Source: Parvibium lacunae
GTDB lineage: Bacteria; Pseudomonadota; Gammaproteobacteria; Burkholderiales; Burkholderiaceae_D
Direction: 5' to 3'
Assembly: GCF_003335215.1 (NCBI RefSeq)
Contig: NZ_QPGB01000002.1
Location: 310,001 to 374,000, forward strand
Length of the DNA stretch: 64,000 nucleotides
Shown here: one piece after another, positions 52,600 to 61,424 of the stretch
Position numbering within the stretch: the first letter of the stretch is position 1
Layout: each line of letters starts with the position of its first letter
Notes under the pieces: model-generated
Told to the model about the DNA's origin: nothing
What the model saw: only the letters and a program-made list of their open reading frames with translations
Database searches by the model: none
Position numbers and translations under genes: made by a program

Positions 52600-54789
52600 T
52601 CATTCGGCGCGATAACGGCGAATCATGAACCGAACCATCGCCGCGAGCACCAGCATAGCCAGCAGAGTTTCCCATGACAAGCTGCCGCCGCCCCCACCAC
52701 TGCTGCCACCGCCAGCACTCGGCGCAGGCGTGCCAGCGGGGTTGACCGTAATATTTACCGTTTGAGTCGCACTATTGGCGGTCCCATCCGTCGCGTAGTA
52801 ACTCAGGGTGTAACTGCCGGCTGTCACCCCCGTGGTATTCCAGCTAAATGCCCCAGTTGTCGTGTTAAAGACCGATCCGGCAGGCTTAGCAGTGTCTACA
52901 TAGGTGACCGTGTCGCCATCCACATCTGTGGCAGAAACCGTAAAACTCAGTGTATTTCCCACATTCACGGTTTGCGTAGCAGTTGCTGCTGGGCTGGGCG
53001 CAGAGTTAACCCGGACTGACGTCGTTGCCTGCGCGGTAAACCCATAACTGTCGGTCACCGTTACGCGAAAACCATAGGTTCCAGTCCCAGGGGCTGTAAA
53101 GGTTGGCGACGCAGCGGTCGTAGAACTCAAGGTCACCGCAGTGCCACTAGTCTGAGTCCATTGATAGCTGCTAATGGTTTTTCCCGCATTACCGGCACTG
53201 GCGGCCGCACTTAAGGTTACCGTGCCGCCAGGTGCGACCACCTGGTTACCCCCGGCGCTCGCGGTTGGCGGCGGCGTCAAGCTGTTCGCTTGGGTCAAAC
53301 TGGCCGACGCGTCTAATAAACCACTGCCGCAGTTATTGGCATTGGCCCCACCAGGTGCGCAGAAGGTACCGGCGGGATGCGGCCGGGCATTTGATTGTAA
53401 TAAGGATAGAACCTGGGCCGGACTGGCATTCGGTAACACCGACTTAATTAAGGCCGCGACACCAGCAACATGTGGTGTGGCCATACTCGTCCCCTGGTAA
53501 TTGCCATAGGTGTCACCAACTGGATTAGTCGTACCACTATCGAGCGTGGAATAAACGCGGAATCCTGGCCCCAGAATGTTAGAGCCATTTCCACCGCCTG
53601 GCCCGCTGATTTTCACGGTGGTACCATAATTCGCATACGAGGCATTGTCACCATTGATTGCGTGGGCCGTAACGGCAATTACCCCATTACAAGTTGCTGG
53701 GGTTTTGACCGTGTTACCATCATTGCCCGCTGCCACGGCAATCACACGACCAGAATTTACTATGGCGGTCACTGCCGCCTGCATCGCCGCATCGCAGGTG
53801 GTACTTGAGCCACCCAGACTCATGTTCAATACTTGGGCGGGGTTGCTGTTGGCGGGCACGCCAGCAACTGAAAACCCTGCAGCCCAATACATGCCATCGA
53901 TAATGTCTGCGAAGGTTCCGCCGCATTTACCCAGCACGCGCACCGGTAAAATTTTGACGTTCGGGGCGACCCCAATACCGCCGGTTGTGTTGGCTACCTC
54001 GGCGATAGTTCCTGCAACGTGCGTTCCATGCCAGCTACTATTGGTTACGGTACAGCCAGCAAAGGTACCCGCAGCGCTCTCCCCTGCTGTAATCCAGTCG
54101 CCCGGGTCAGCCGGGTTATTATCGCGGCCATCACCATCATTCGCTGTCGCCGTACTCGTAATAAAATCATAGCCAGCCAAGGTGTTGGCGACTAAGCCAG
54201 CATGCGGACGAATCCCTGTATCAAGCACCGCGACCACCACACTGGTGCTACCCAAGCTGATATCCCAAGCAGTAGGAAGATTGGCACCGCCGACGGTCGT
54301 ATTCCCTGAGAAACTCGCAGTTGGGGCAAAGTAGTGCCATTGGTTGGTGGCATAAGCTGCATCCGCTGGGGTATAGGTAGGACGCGCAATCAGATTAGGA
54401 ACCGCATACTCAACCTCGGGCAGTTGCGCCAGTCGTGACGCTGCAGCGACCCAGTCACTGTAGCTGAGTGTGGTTTTACTATTCCCAAACACCATTGCCC
54501 CGGCAGCCATATCACGCTCAAAGTTGAGTGCGATACCTGCCGTACTCAACAAGGCATTCATGGCAGCAGGACTGACTTGCCGTGAAGCTACGGCCTGGGT
54601 AGAGACGCTTTTGAGTTTAACTATTAGCCCTGCCGCTTCAGGACCTTCGGAGGCTAAATTTACTTTCCCTTGTGCAGTCAAGTCTGCCGCCCGTGCTACT
54701 CGCGCTGGATTGGCAAATAATTGCGTCATACTGGCTAAGCCAACGGCCATCACTAACAGGCCCGCTTGCCACTTCAATCTTTTAGTCAT
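52600..54789 (-). CDS. S8 (subtilisin-family) serine protease with GlyGly-CTERM sorting tail
   Basis: The protein has 729 residues. A signal peptide (about 1-35) is followed by an I9-like propeptide (about 48-140, ending VEYAVPNLIARPTY). The S8 catalytic domain (about 145-500) has D190 (VVAVLDTGI), H254 (SSWHGTHVAGT), oxyanion N356 (AVAAGND) and S435 (QGTSMATPHVAG). A PKD-like domain (about 505-595) and an Ig-like repeat (about 598-685) follow. The tail is GGGSSGGGGGSLSWETLL, a hydrophobic helix, then FMIRRYRAE: the Gly-rich, helix, basic pattern of GlyGly-CTERM. Such proteins are typically exported, cut by rhombosortase and sent out by type II secretion. No metalloprotease features are seen. 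Confidence 0.93.
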   Translation of the reverse strand: MTKRLKWQAGLLVMAVGLASMTQLFANPARVARAADLTAQGKVNLASEGPEAAGLIVKLKSVSTQAVASRQVSPAAMNALLSTAGIALNFERDMAAGAMVFGNSKTTLSYSDWVAAASRLAQLPEVEYAVPNLIARPTYTPADAAYATNQWHYFAPTASFSGNTTVGGANLPTAWDISLGSTSVVVAVLDTGIRPHAGLVANTLAGYDFITSTATANDGDGRDNNPADPGDWITAGESAAGTFAGCTVTNSSWHGTHVAGTIAEVANTTGGIGVAPNVKILPVRVLGKCGGTFADIIDGMYWAAGFSVAGVPANSNPAQVLNMSLGGSSTTCDAAMQAAVTAIVNSGRVIAVAAGNDGNTVKTPATCNGVIAVTAHAINGDNASYANYGTTVKISGPGGGNGSNILGPGFRVYSTLDSGTTNPVGDTYGNYQGTSMATPHVAGVAALIKSVLPNASPAQVLSLLQSNARPHPAGTFCAPGGANANNCGSGLLDASASLTQANSLTPPPTASAGGNQVVAPGGTVTLSAAASAGNAGKTISSYQWTQTSGTAVTLSSTTAASPTFTAPGTGTYGFRVTVTDSYGFTAQATTSVRVNSAPSPAATATQTVNVGNTLSFTVSATDVDGDTVTYVDTAKPAGSVFNTTTGAFSWNTTGVTAGSYTLSYYATDGTANSATQTVNITVNPAGTPAPSAGGGSSGGGGGSLSWETLLAMLVLAAMVRFMIRRYRAE

Positions 54790-54842
54790 CTTACCCCCTG
54801 CTTTTAATTAACCTATGAGTCGAACCACCTACCACCATCCAT

Positions 54843-55235
54843 TTATTTACTCGGCCAAGCACGGCCATTTTTCACTGCATATTCAATTCCCGGGCTTTTT
54901 GCCAATTGCGCCATCACTCCGTCTAGATCCGAGTTGGCAACCGTAATCCCGTACAAATAGTTATCCCCTGCCATTGGCCGAATCAGATAAATTTTGGCCA
55001 CAATGGCTGAATCAAGATTCGCGAATAACTTCTTATCGCGTGGATTCGCTGGGTTGGTCCTAAACTTAACAATCAGCTCTTGCCCTTTATGTTGGTCATA
55101 GTCAGCGAGGGGGAGCTGGGGTAATTGATTCTGAGAGGAGTGGTCATCCCCTACAGCACTACACCCACTGACGAGCAACCCCATGACGAACATCAGCATT
55201 CCACCTCGGCGACATTGTTGCAGCAGACCTATCAT
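54843..55235 (-). CDS. Small lipoprotein resembling a subtilase propeptide (I9-like)
   Basis: The protein has 130 residues from the ATG at 55235, which has GGGGAG 5 nt upstream. The longer frame from 55277 lacks a comparable site. A signal with RR and a hydrophobic stretch ends in the lipobox LLVSGC (C25). After a polar linker, residues about 50-130 resemble the propeptide of the protease downstream. QELIVKFR parallels AGLIVKLK, and GIEYAVKNGRAWPSK at the C-terminus parallels EVEYAVPNLIARPTY. It is a free-standing, membrane-anchored I9-like domain, which could act as inhibitor or folding aid. It lies 53 bp upstream of the protease gene on the same strand, so they are probably co-transcribed. 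The similarity was seen by eye only. Confidence 0.7.
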   Translation of the reverse strand: MIGLLQQCRRGGMLMFVMGLLVSGCSAVGDDHSSQNQLPQLPLADYDQHKGQELIVKFRTNPANPRDKKLFANLDSAIVAKIYLIRPMAGDNYLYGITVANSDLDGVMAQLAKSPGIEYAVKNGRAWPSK

Positions 55236-55387
55236 GAACACTCCCCAGCTATCAACCTTACTCATCATCGTTGGCATTTCTCAGTGTCTCACTCATACAC
55301 TACCGGTGAATGACAGCGACACGATCACGTTAAGACAACCCCATGCTTACATCAGTTAGCCATAGGATTGTCGCACGCATGAGACTG

Positions 55388-56398
55388 TTACTTAGCAGAC
55401 ATCAATGCAACGGTGGTATCCAACATGCGGTTGGAGAAACCCCATTCGTTGTCGTACCAGCTACCCACTTTCACCAAACGGCCAGACACTTTGGTCAGGC
55501 TCGCATCAAACGTGCTGGAAGCGGGGTTGTGGTTGAAGTCAACCGACACCAAAGGTTCTTCGGTGTAACCGAGAATACCTTTGAGCGCGCCTTCGGCAGC
55601 GGCTTTCATCAGGCCATTCACTTCTTCAGCGCTGGTGTCACGGCTGGCGATAAAGCTCAGGTCAACCAAAGACACGTTAATGGTGGGAACGCGGATCGCG
55701 TAGCCATCCAGACGGCCATTCAATTCAGGCAAGACCAAACCAACCGCAGCGGCCGCACCGGTTTTGGTCGGGATCATGGATTGGGTCGCAGAACGGGCAC
55801 GACGCAGGTCTTCGTGGTACACATCGGTCAACACTTGGTCGTTGGTGTACGCATGAATGGTGGTCATCAAACCGGTTTCCAGGCCAATCGCTTTGTGCAA
55901 AGGCTGTACCAGTGGGGCCAAGCAGTTCGTAGTACAGCTCGCGTTTGAAATCACGGTATCGGTGGCTTTCAACACACCGTGGTTCACACCGTAAACAATC
56001 GTGGCATCCACATCTTTACCGCCGGGCGCAGAAATCACCACTTTTTTCGCGCCGCCTTTTAAGTGGGCAGAGGCTTTTTCTTTGCTGGTGAAGAAACCGG
56101 TACATTCCAGCACGACGTCCACACCCAAGTCACCCCATGGCAATTCGGCAGGATTGCGGTTGGCCAACACACGAATCTTGTCGCCATTCACCACCATGTA
56201 TTCGCCTTCGACGCTAACGGTGCCGGGGAAAGGACCGTGGGCGGTGTCATATTTGGTCAGGTGGGCGTTGGTTTTGGGATCGCCCAAATCATTGATTGCC
56301 ACGATTTCGATATCGTGTTTTTTACCCCCTTCGTAATGAGCACGCAGCACATTGCGGCCAATACGACCATAACCATTAATTGCGACACGGATTGCCAT
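55388..56398 (-). CDS. gap: Glyceraldehyde-3-phosphate dehydrogenase (type I)
   Basis: The protein has 336 residues. The NAD-binding start is [20 protein letters not shown]. The catalytic cysteine lies in [15 protein letters not shown], with the histidine further on in IHAYTNDQ, and [13 protein letters not shown] is near the end. It is a tetrameric cytoplasmic enzyme of glycolysis and gluconeogenesis. It starts 36 bp after tkt. The following genes (lipoprotein, protease) interrupt the usual gap-pgk order. Confidence 0.97.
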   Translation of the reverse strand: MAIRVAINGYGRIGRNVLRAHYEGGKKHDIEIVAINDLGDPKTNAHLTKYDTAHGPFPGTVSVEGEYMVVNGDKIRVLANRNPAELPWGDLGVDVVLECTGFFTSKEKASAHLKGGAKKVVISAPGGKDVDATIVYGVNHGVLKATDTVISNASCTTNCLAPLVQPLHKAIGLETGLMTTIHAYTNDQVLTDVYHEDLRRARSATQSMIPTKTGAAAAVGLVLPELNGRLDGYAIRVPTINVSLVDLSFIASRDTSAEEVNGLMKAAAEGALKGILGYTEEPLVSVDFNHNPASSTFDASLTKVSGRLVKVGSWYDNEWGFSNRMLDTTVALMSAK

Positions 56399-56434
56399 GT
56401 TTCTCTCCTAGATAAAAATAAATTAATTCGATTC

Positions 56435-58486
56435 TCATTTCAACACTTGTTGAGCAGTAGCCACGACATGCTCAACGGTGAAACCAAAATATTTAAACAG
56501 CACGCCAGCAGGGGCGGACTCACCGAAGGTATCAATGCCGACGACCGCCCCTTCTAAGCCCACATATTTACGCCAGAAATCGCTGACCCCGGCTTCAATC
56601 GCGACGCGTGGCACACCAGGCAGCAGAACCGCTTTTTTCCAATCGGCCGCTTGGCGGTCAAACACATTCGTACACGGCATGGAAACGACGCGCGCGGCAA
56701 TCCCTTGCTCGGCGAGTTTTTCCGCTGCGCCTAAAGCTAACGCGATTTCAGAACCCGTGGCCAACAAAATCAGTTTGGGGTTAACCGCATCGCGCAGAAC
56801 ATAACCACCGCGCTTCACCGCGGCGATTTGCGCCGCGTCACGGCTGACAAACGGCAGATTCTGGCGCGAGAAAATCAAGGCACTGGGGCCCTCTTTCCGC
56901 TCAATCGCCTGCACCCAGCTCACCGCTGATTCCACGGTATCGCACGGACGCCACACATCAAGTTGGGGAATCAAACGCAGGCTAGATACATGCTCGACCG
57001 ACTGGTGCGTCGGACCATCTTCACCCAGACCAATCGAATCATGCGTAAAGACAAAAATCGAACGCTGCTTCATCAATGCCGCCATGCGCAAGGCATTGCG
57101 ACTGTAATCGGAGAAGGTCAGGAAGGTACCGCCATAAGGAATGTAGCCACCATGCAGCGTAATCCCGTTCATGATGGCACTCATGCCAAACTCACGCACA
57201 CCGTAGTTGATGTGATTCCCTGCTACAAAGTCTTTACCGTCTGCAGAGGCACGCACGGCAACGGAACCGGACCAGTTGGTCAAGTTAGAGCCGGTTAAGT
57301 CAGCGGAGCCGCCCAAGAATTCGGGCAGCACCGGGCCGAGTGCTTCAATCGCGTTCTGGCTCGCCTTACGCGTTGCAATCGTTTCAGCCTTGGTATTGAT
57401 GGCCGCCAAAATCGCTTCTACGCTCGCCGACCAATTGGCAGGCAGTTCGCCGCGCATACGGCGGATAAACTCGGCCGCCTCAGCGGGGAAAGCGGCTTGG
57501 TAAGCCGAGAACCGAGTATTCCATGCGCCTTCGGCATGGGCGCCGCTGCTCTTCGCATCCCACGCAGCATACACCTCCGCTGGGATTTCAAAGGGCGCAT
57601 GCGGCCAGCCAATCGCGGCACGGGTTTCGGCAATCGCTTTATCGCCCAAGGGGCTACCGTGGACTTTATCGCCACCCTCTAAACCGGGAGCACCTTTACC
57701 TATTAAGGTTTTACAGCAAATCAGCGTGGGCTTGTCGCTGGCTTTCGCCTGTGCAATCGCCGCGGACACCGCGGCCACATCGTGCCCATCCACATTCGGA
57801 ATCACGTGCCAGCCATAGGCTTCAAAGCGTTTCGGTGTGTTATCGGCAAACCAATACTCGACTCTGCCGTCAATCGAAATGCCGTTATCGTCGTAGAGCG
57901 CGATCAGCTTGTTCAAGCCCAAGGTGCCAGCCAAGGAACAGGCTTCGTGGGAAATCCCTTCCATCAAGCACCCATCGCCCAAAAACACATAGGTAAAGTG
58001 ATCAACGATCGTGTGGCCAGGTTTATTGAACTGGGTCGCGAGGAGCTTTTCTGCCAACGCCATGCCCACCGCGTTGGTAATCCCCTGTCCCAAAGGCCCT
58101 GTCGTCGTTTCCACGCCGGGGGTAATTCCAACTTCAGGATGTCCGGGGGTTTTGGAATGCAGTTGACGGAAATTTTTAATTTCACTCATTGGCAGGTCAT
58201 AGCCCGCCAAGTGCAACAAGGCATAAATCAGCATTGAGCCATGGCCATTGGAGACCACAAAACGGTCCCGATCAAACCACCCAGGATTGGCTGGGTTATG
58301 TTTCAGGTGATCGCGCCAGAGCGCAACGGCCATTTCAGCCATCCCCATCGGCATACCGGGGTGGCCCGAATTTGCGGCTTGCACCGCATCCATCGCGAGA
58401 GCACGGATCGCATTGGCCATATTACGGGTTGATTGGGGGGAGAAAACAGCAGGCGCATTTAACGCGCCGGTCGCAGCAGAGTTCAT
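56435..58486 (-). CDS. tkt: Transketolase
   Basis: The protein has 683 residues. [20 protein letters not shown] is the transketolase start, and the thiamine diphosphate motif is [18 protein letters not shown] with [14 protein letters not shown]. The pyrimidine-binding domain has [15 protein letters not shown] and [20 protein letters not shown]. It links the pentose phosphate pathway to glycolysis. It heads the tkt-gap arrangement. The 267 bp upstream are the divergent region shared with the DUF3047-like gene, where no clear site was recognised. Confidence 0.96.
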   Translation of the reverse strand: MNSAATGALNAPAVFSPQSTRNMANAIRALAMDAVQAANSGHPGMPMGMAEMAVALWRDHLKHNPANPGWFDRDRFVVSNGHGSMLIYALLHLAGYDLPMSEIKNFRQLHSKTPGHPEVGITPGVETTTGPLGQGITNAVGMALAEKLLATQFNKPGHTIVDHFTYVFLGDGCLMEGISHEACSLAGTLGLNKLIALYDDNGISIDGRVEYWFADNTPKRFEAYGWHVIPNVDGHDVAAVSAAIAQAKASDKPTLICCKTLIGKGAPGLEGGDKVHGSPLGDKAIAETRAAIGWPHAPFEIPAEVYAAWDAKSSGAHAEGAWNTRFSAYQAAFPAEAAEFIRRMRGELPANWSASVEAILAAINTKAETIATRKASQNAIEALGPVLPEFLGGSADLTGSNLTNWSGSVAVRASADGKDFVAGNHINYGVREFGMSAIMNGITLHGGYIPYGGTFLTFSDYSRNALRMAALMKQRSIFVFTHDSIGLGEDGPTHQSVEHVSSLRLIPQLDVWRPCDTVESAVSWVQAIERKEGPSALIFSRQNLPFVSRDAAQIAAVKRGGYVLRDAVNPKLILLATGSEIALALGAAEKLAEQGIAARVVSMPCTNVFDRQAADWKKAVLLPGVPRVAIEAGVSDFWRKYVGLEGAVVGIDTFGESAPAGVLFKYFGFTVEHVVATAQQVLK

Positions 58487-58795
58487 AATTGAGGAAAAGT
58501 AAGCGCTACAGACGGATTTTCATCTCTCACGGACAGCGGCTAAAAGACGCTGGACGCAGACAAAAAGCAGCGCTGTAGAGCGCATCAAACAAAGGCTGAT
58601 TAAAAAACAAACACAAACGTACACAATTTTATCAGAAACCCCCTATTGAAACCGCGAATTCTGCTCTCTTCCATAGCAATTTATGCACAGCGGCTTAAAA
58701 TTAACTGAACTTCACCGACTTTTACCAGTCTTGCTAGCAAGTCGCTGCGAATCATGTTGCAGCACGCTTTTGTCCGCTCACCAATTCTGAGACCT

Positions 58796-59611
58796 ATGTT
58801 GCCTGTCAAGCTCCATCCCCACACTCAATTACCCCGATTATTCACGGTAGCGCTGTGCCTATTGCTTGGTTTGATAGTCGGCTGCGCGCAGCAAAGTAAT
58901 CTCAGATACAGTGGCCCAGCCAATGCCCCAACAGAAAAGATCATCTCCCTCACTGACGATAACCAAGACGGCATGCCAGAAGGGTGGCGCAAGCTGCTGA
59001 TACGGGCCGATAAAACTCGGACTGTCTTCACGCCAATCCGTAAAGACGGTATGGATGTGGTGCAGGCCGATGCTGAAAGCTCAGCCTCGGGGTTGCACTT
59101 TAACCTTCGCGTTGATTCACAAGCGTCACCTTGGATCGGCTGGCATTGGAAAGTGGCTAATCTCATTACGCAGGCGGATATTACTCAGCGCAGCAAAGAA
59201 GATTCTCCCGTACGACTGATATTGGGTTTTGATGGCGATAAAACCAAACTGCCCTTCAAAGAGCAGATGTTGCTCAATATGGGCAAAGTCATGGCGGGCC
59301 ATGAAGTACCCTATGCCACGCTGGTGTATGTCTGGGATAACCAACAACCCCAAAACACCCATATTCCGCATGCCGTCACAGACCGCATCAAAATGATTGT
59401 GGTGGAATCAGGCGATAGCAAATTGGGGCAATGGCAGCACTACATGCGCAATTACGCCGCCGACTATGAAAAAGCCTATGGTGAAAAACCTGGGCCCCTG
59501 ATTTCAATTGGGATCTTGAGTGACACCGACAACACCGGGGACACGGCACGCGCTTGGTACGGGCCATTGAGTATTAGCCAGCAACCGCTGCGCTCACCTC
59601 ACCTGCCCTAA
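58796..59611 (+). CDS. DUF3047-family putative lipoprotein
   Basis: The protein has 271 residues from the ATG at 58796. An in-frame ATG at 58754 would add 14 residues. The N-terminus holds a hydrophobic segment (FTVALCLLLGLIVGC) with a lipobox ending at C30. The body, with IGWHWKVANLITQADITQRS, SPVRLILGFDGDK and ATLVYVWDN, and the end ISIGILSDTDNTGDTARAWY, matches DUF3047 proteins. The function of the family is unknown, and a beta-sandwich resembling carbohydrate-binding folds is sometimes suggested. The upstream region is 267 bp wide and divergent from tkt. Confidence 0.8.
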   Translation: MLPVKLHPHTQLPRLFTVALCLLLGLIVGCAQQSNLRYSGPANAPTEKIISLTDDNQDGMPEGWRKLLIRADKTRTVFTPIRKDGMDVVQADAESSASGLHFNLRVDSQASPWIGWHWKVANLITQADITQRSKEDSPVRLILGFDGDKTKLPFKEQMLLNMGKVMAGHEVPYATLVYVWDNQQPQNTHIPHAVTDRIKMIVVESGDSKLGQWQHYMRNYAADYEKAYGEKPGPLISIGILSDTDNTGDTARAWYGPLSISQQPLRSPHLP

Positions 59612-59650
59612 GCTCACCGTTGAGTTGTGCCAACGCAGCGCGAATCACCG

Positions 59651-60094
59651 TTAGTTGATGGCCACCAGGGGCGTTAAGGTGCAGCGCCACCAGCTATGTT
59701 GCGCGGCGGCGGCATGAATCGCCTCTAACCATGTCTGCATGGTTTCCGCCTCTGGTTCCAACAGCTCAAAACCAATACGGGGATACAAGCTCGGGGGTGT
59801 TTCAACCCAGACTGGCATTAGGGTGAACGCAATGGCAGGGCCACTCAGGTTAGCCTCAGCCTCAGCCCACACCGTTAGCCGATAACGCGCTTGATCAATA
59901 GTAGTGTCACTGGGTAATAAAACTTGCACCCCACCCCGGCTCGCATCGACCAAAATACCCGGAATCGCAGCCGAATCCGCTGCGGGCTGGAAAAACCATA
60001 ACGGGAAATTTTGGTGTTCGGTATGCAGTAAAAAAAACTGAACGCGATTGTTGCGGCGCTGCTCAATCTGCCTGGAAAGTGAATCGTTACTCAT
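59651..60094 (-). CDS. PilZ-domain protein (probable c-di-GMP receptor)
   Basis: The protein has 147 residues from the ATG at 60094, with AGGTGA 5 nt upstream. A start at 60154 would begin inside the dnaJ terminator hairpin and is unlikely. The PilZ motifs are present: the RxxxR box RRNNR near residue 13 and DASRGG (DxSxxG) further on, with RIGFELLEPE near the end. Such proteins bind cyclic di-GMP and adjust motility, adhesion or glycan synthesis. It lies downstream of dnaJ but behind a terminator, so it is probably independent. Its effector target is unknown. Confidence 0.85.
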   Translation of the reverse strand: MSNDSLSRQIEQRRNNRVQFFLLHTEHQNFPLWFFQPAADSAAIPGILVDASRGGVQVLLPSDTTIDQARYRLTVWAEAEANLSGPAIAFTLMPVWVETPPSLYPRIGFELLEPEAETMQTWLEAIHAAAAQHSWWRCTLTPLVAIN

Positions 60095-60133
60095 CACGTC
60101 ACCTGATAAAGTCGACAAGCGTATCAGCATCCC

Positions 60134-60175
60134 AAAAAAAGATGACTGCATCATGACAAGTCATGCTGCAGTCAT
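60134..60175 (-). terminator. Rho-independent terminator after dnaJ
   Basis: ATGACTGCA (60142-60150) pairs with TGCAGTCAT (60167-60175), and the inner CATGAC pairs with GTCATG, with a 1-nt mismatch and a 2-nt loop. On the minus strand a run of seven U (60140-60134) follows. It lies 39 bp past the dnaJ stop codon. Confidence 0.85.
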
Positions 60176-60214
60176 TTCATCGGCGCTGGTGTCGTTTAAG
60201 CAGGCCCAGGGCAA

Positions 60215-61342
60215 TTACTGCTCAAAAAACTCTTTCACTTTGTCAAACCAGCCTTTGCTTTGCGGGCTGTGCTTGCCGCCCCCTTCGGTCGTTAAACGCT
60301 CAAACTCGCGCAACAAGTCTTTCTGTTTTTCAGAAAGTTTAACTGGGGTCTCAACCACCACATGGCAAAACAAATCACCGGGGTAAGCTGAGCGTACGCC
60401 TTTAATCCCTTTACCACGCAAGCGAAACGTTTTACCCGTTTGCGTGCCCTCTGGCAAATCAAAGCTGGCTTTGCCATGCAAGGTAGGCACCTCAATCTGC
60501 CCCCCCAGTGCGGCAGTGGCAAAGGAAATGGGGATCTGACAATGTAAATCGTCACCATCACGCTGGAAGACTTTATGTTCTTTTAAGCGGATTTCAACAT
60601 ACAAATCACCGGCTGGCCCGCCATTAATACCTGGCTCGCCATTACCGGCTGACCGAATCCGCATCCCATCATCGATACCAGCAGGAATATTGACTTCGAG
60701 GGTTTTGGTTTTTTTGATGCGCCCCACGCCATCACAAGTTTGGCAGGGATCAGGAATGATCTTACCGGTACCATGACAATGCGGACAGGTTTGTTCGATT
60801 GAGAAAAACCCCTGCTGCATGCGCACCACGCCGCGACCACCACAGGTCGTACATGTGGTGGGTTTGGTGCCGGGTTTCGCCCCGCTGCCATGACAGGTGT
60901 CGCACTCTTCCCAGCTCGGCACACGAATCTGTGCTTGCTTGCCTTGCGCCGCTTCTTCTAGCGTAATTTCCATGGTGTATTTGAGGTCGGCGCCGCGATA
61001 CACCTGTGGCCCGCCACGCCCACCAGCACGAGCCCCGCCCCCGAAAATATCGCCGAAGATATCGCCAAAGGCCTCTGCGAAGCCGCCCCCGCCAGCAAAC
61101 CCACCCGCAGCATTGGGGTCAACGCCCGCATGGCCATAGCGGTCATAGGCTGCGCGTTTGTCTGCCTCCGAGAGCATCTCGTAGGCTTCCTTAACCTCTT
61201 TAAATTTATCTTCCGCTTCTTTATTATCGGGATTGCGATCCGGGTGATACTTCATCGCCAACTTGCGATATGCTTTTTTGATATCGTCATCGCTGGCATT
61301 TTTCGCCACGCCCAATACTTCGTAATAATCTCGTTTAGCCAT
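60215..61342 (-). CDS. dnaJ: Chaperone DnaJ
   Basis: The protein has 375 residues. The J domain (about 1-70) has the HPD motif ([13 protein letters not shown]). A Gly/Ala-rich linker with [16 protein letters not shown] follows. The zinc centre has four CxxCxGxG repeats ([32 protein letters not shown]). The C-terminal peptide-binding domain completes the type I form. It delivers substrates to DnaK and stimulates its ATPase. It lies 82 bp downstream of dnaK, with a terminator in between. Confidence 0.98.
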   Translation of the reverse strand: MAKRDYYEVLGVAKNASDDDIKKAYRKLAMKYHPDRNPDNKEAEDKFKEVKEAYEMLSEADKRAAYDRYGHAGVDPNAAGGFAGGGGFAEAFGDIFGDIFGGGARAGGRGGPQVYRGADLKYTMEITLEEAAQGKQAQIRVPSWEECDTCHGSGAKPGTKPTTCTTCGGRGVVRMQQGFFSIEQTCPHCHGTGKIIPDPCQTCDGVGRIKKTKTLEVNIPAGIDDGMRIRSAGNGEPGINGGPAGDLYVEIRLKEHKVFQRDGDDLHCQIPISFATAALGGQIEVPTLHGKASFDLPEGTQTGKTFRLRGKGIKGVRSAYPGDLFCHVVVETPVKLSEKQKDLLREFERLTTEGGGKHSPQSKGWFDKVKEFFEQ

Positions 61343-61370
61343 GTTGTGTCCGCAAAGGCAACATTCTTAA

Positions 61371-61408
61371 AACAAAAACGCAGAGCAGCCTGTGGCTGCA
61401 CTGCGTTT
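61371..61408 (-). terminator. Intrinsic terminator between dnaK and dnaJ
   Basis: AAACGCAG (61376-61383) pairs with CTGCGTTT (61401-61408), an A-A mismatch follows, and GCAGCC (61385-61390) pairs with GGCTGC (61394-61399). On the minus strand the stem is followed by a U-rich stretch (UUUUUGUU). It may give partial termination and thus less dnaJ than dnaK mRNA. Confidence 0.8.
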
Positions 61409-61424
61409 CAATCTACGACAGGGG

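Noticed and set aside
55343-56557. Two long plus-strand frames (201 and 164 codons)
   Set aside because: They are antisense to gap and the end of tkt and are explained by codon bias. The translations look like ordinary shadow sequence.
60095-60154. Earlier start of the PilZ protein at 60154
   Set aside because: It would place the start inside the dnaJ terminator. The ATG at 60094 has a good ribosome-binding site.
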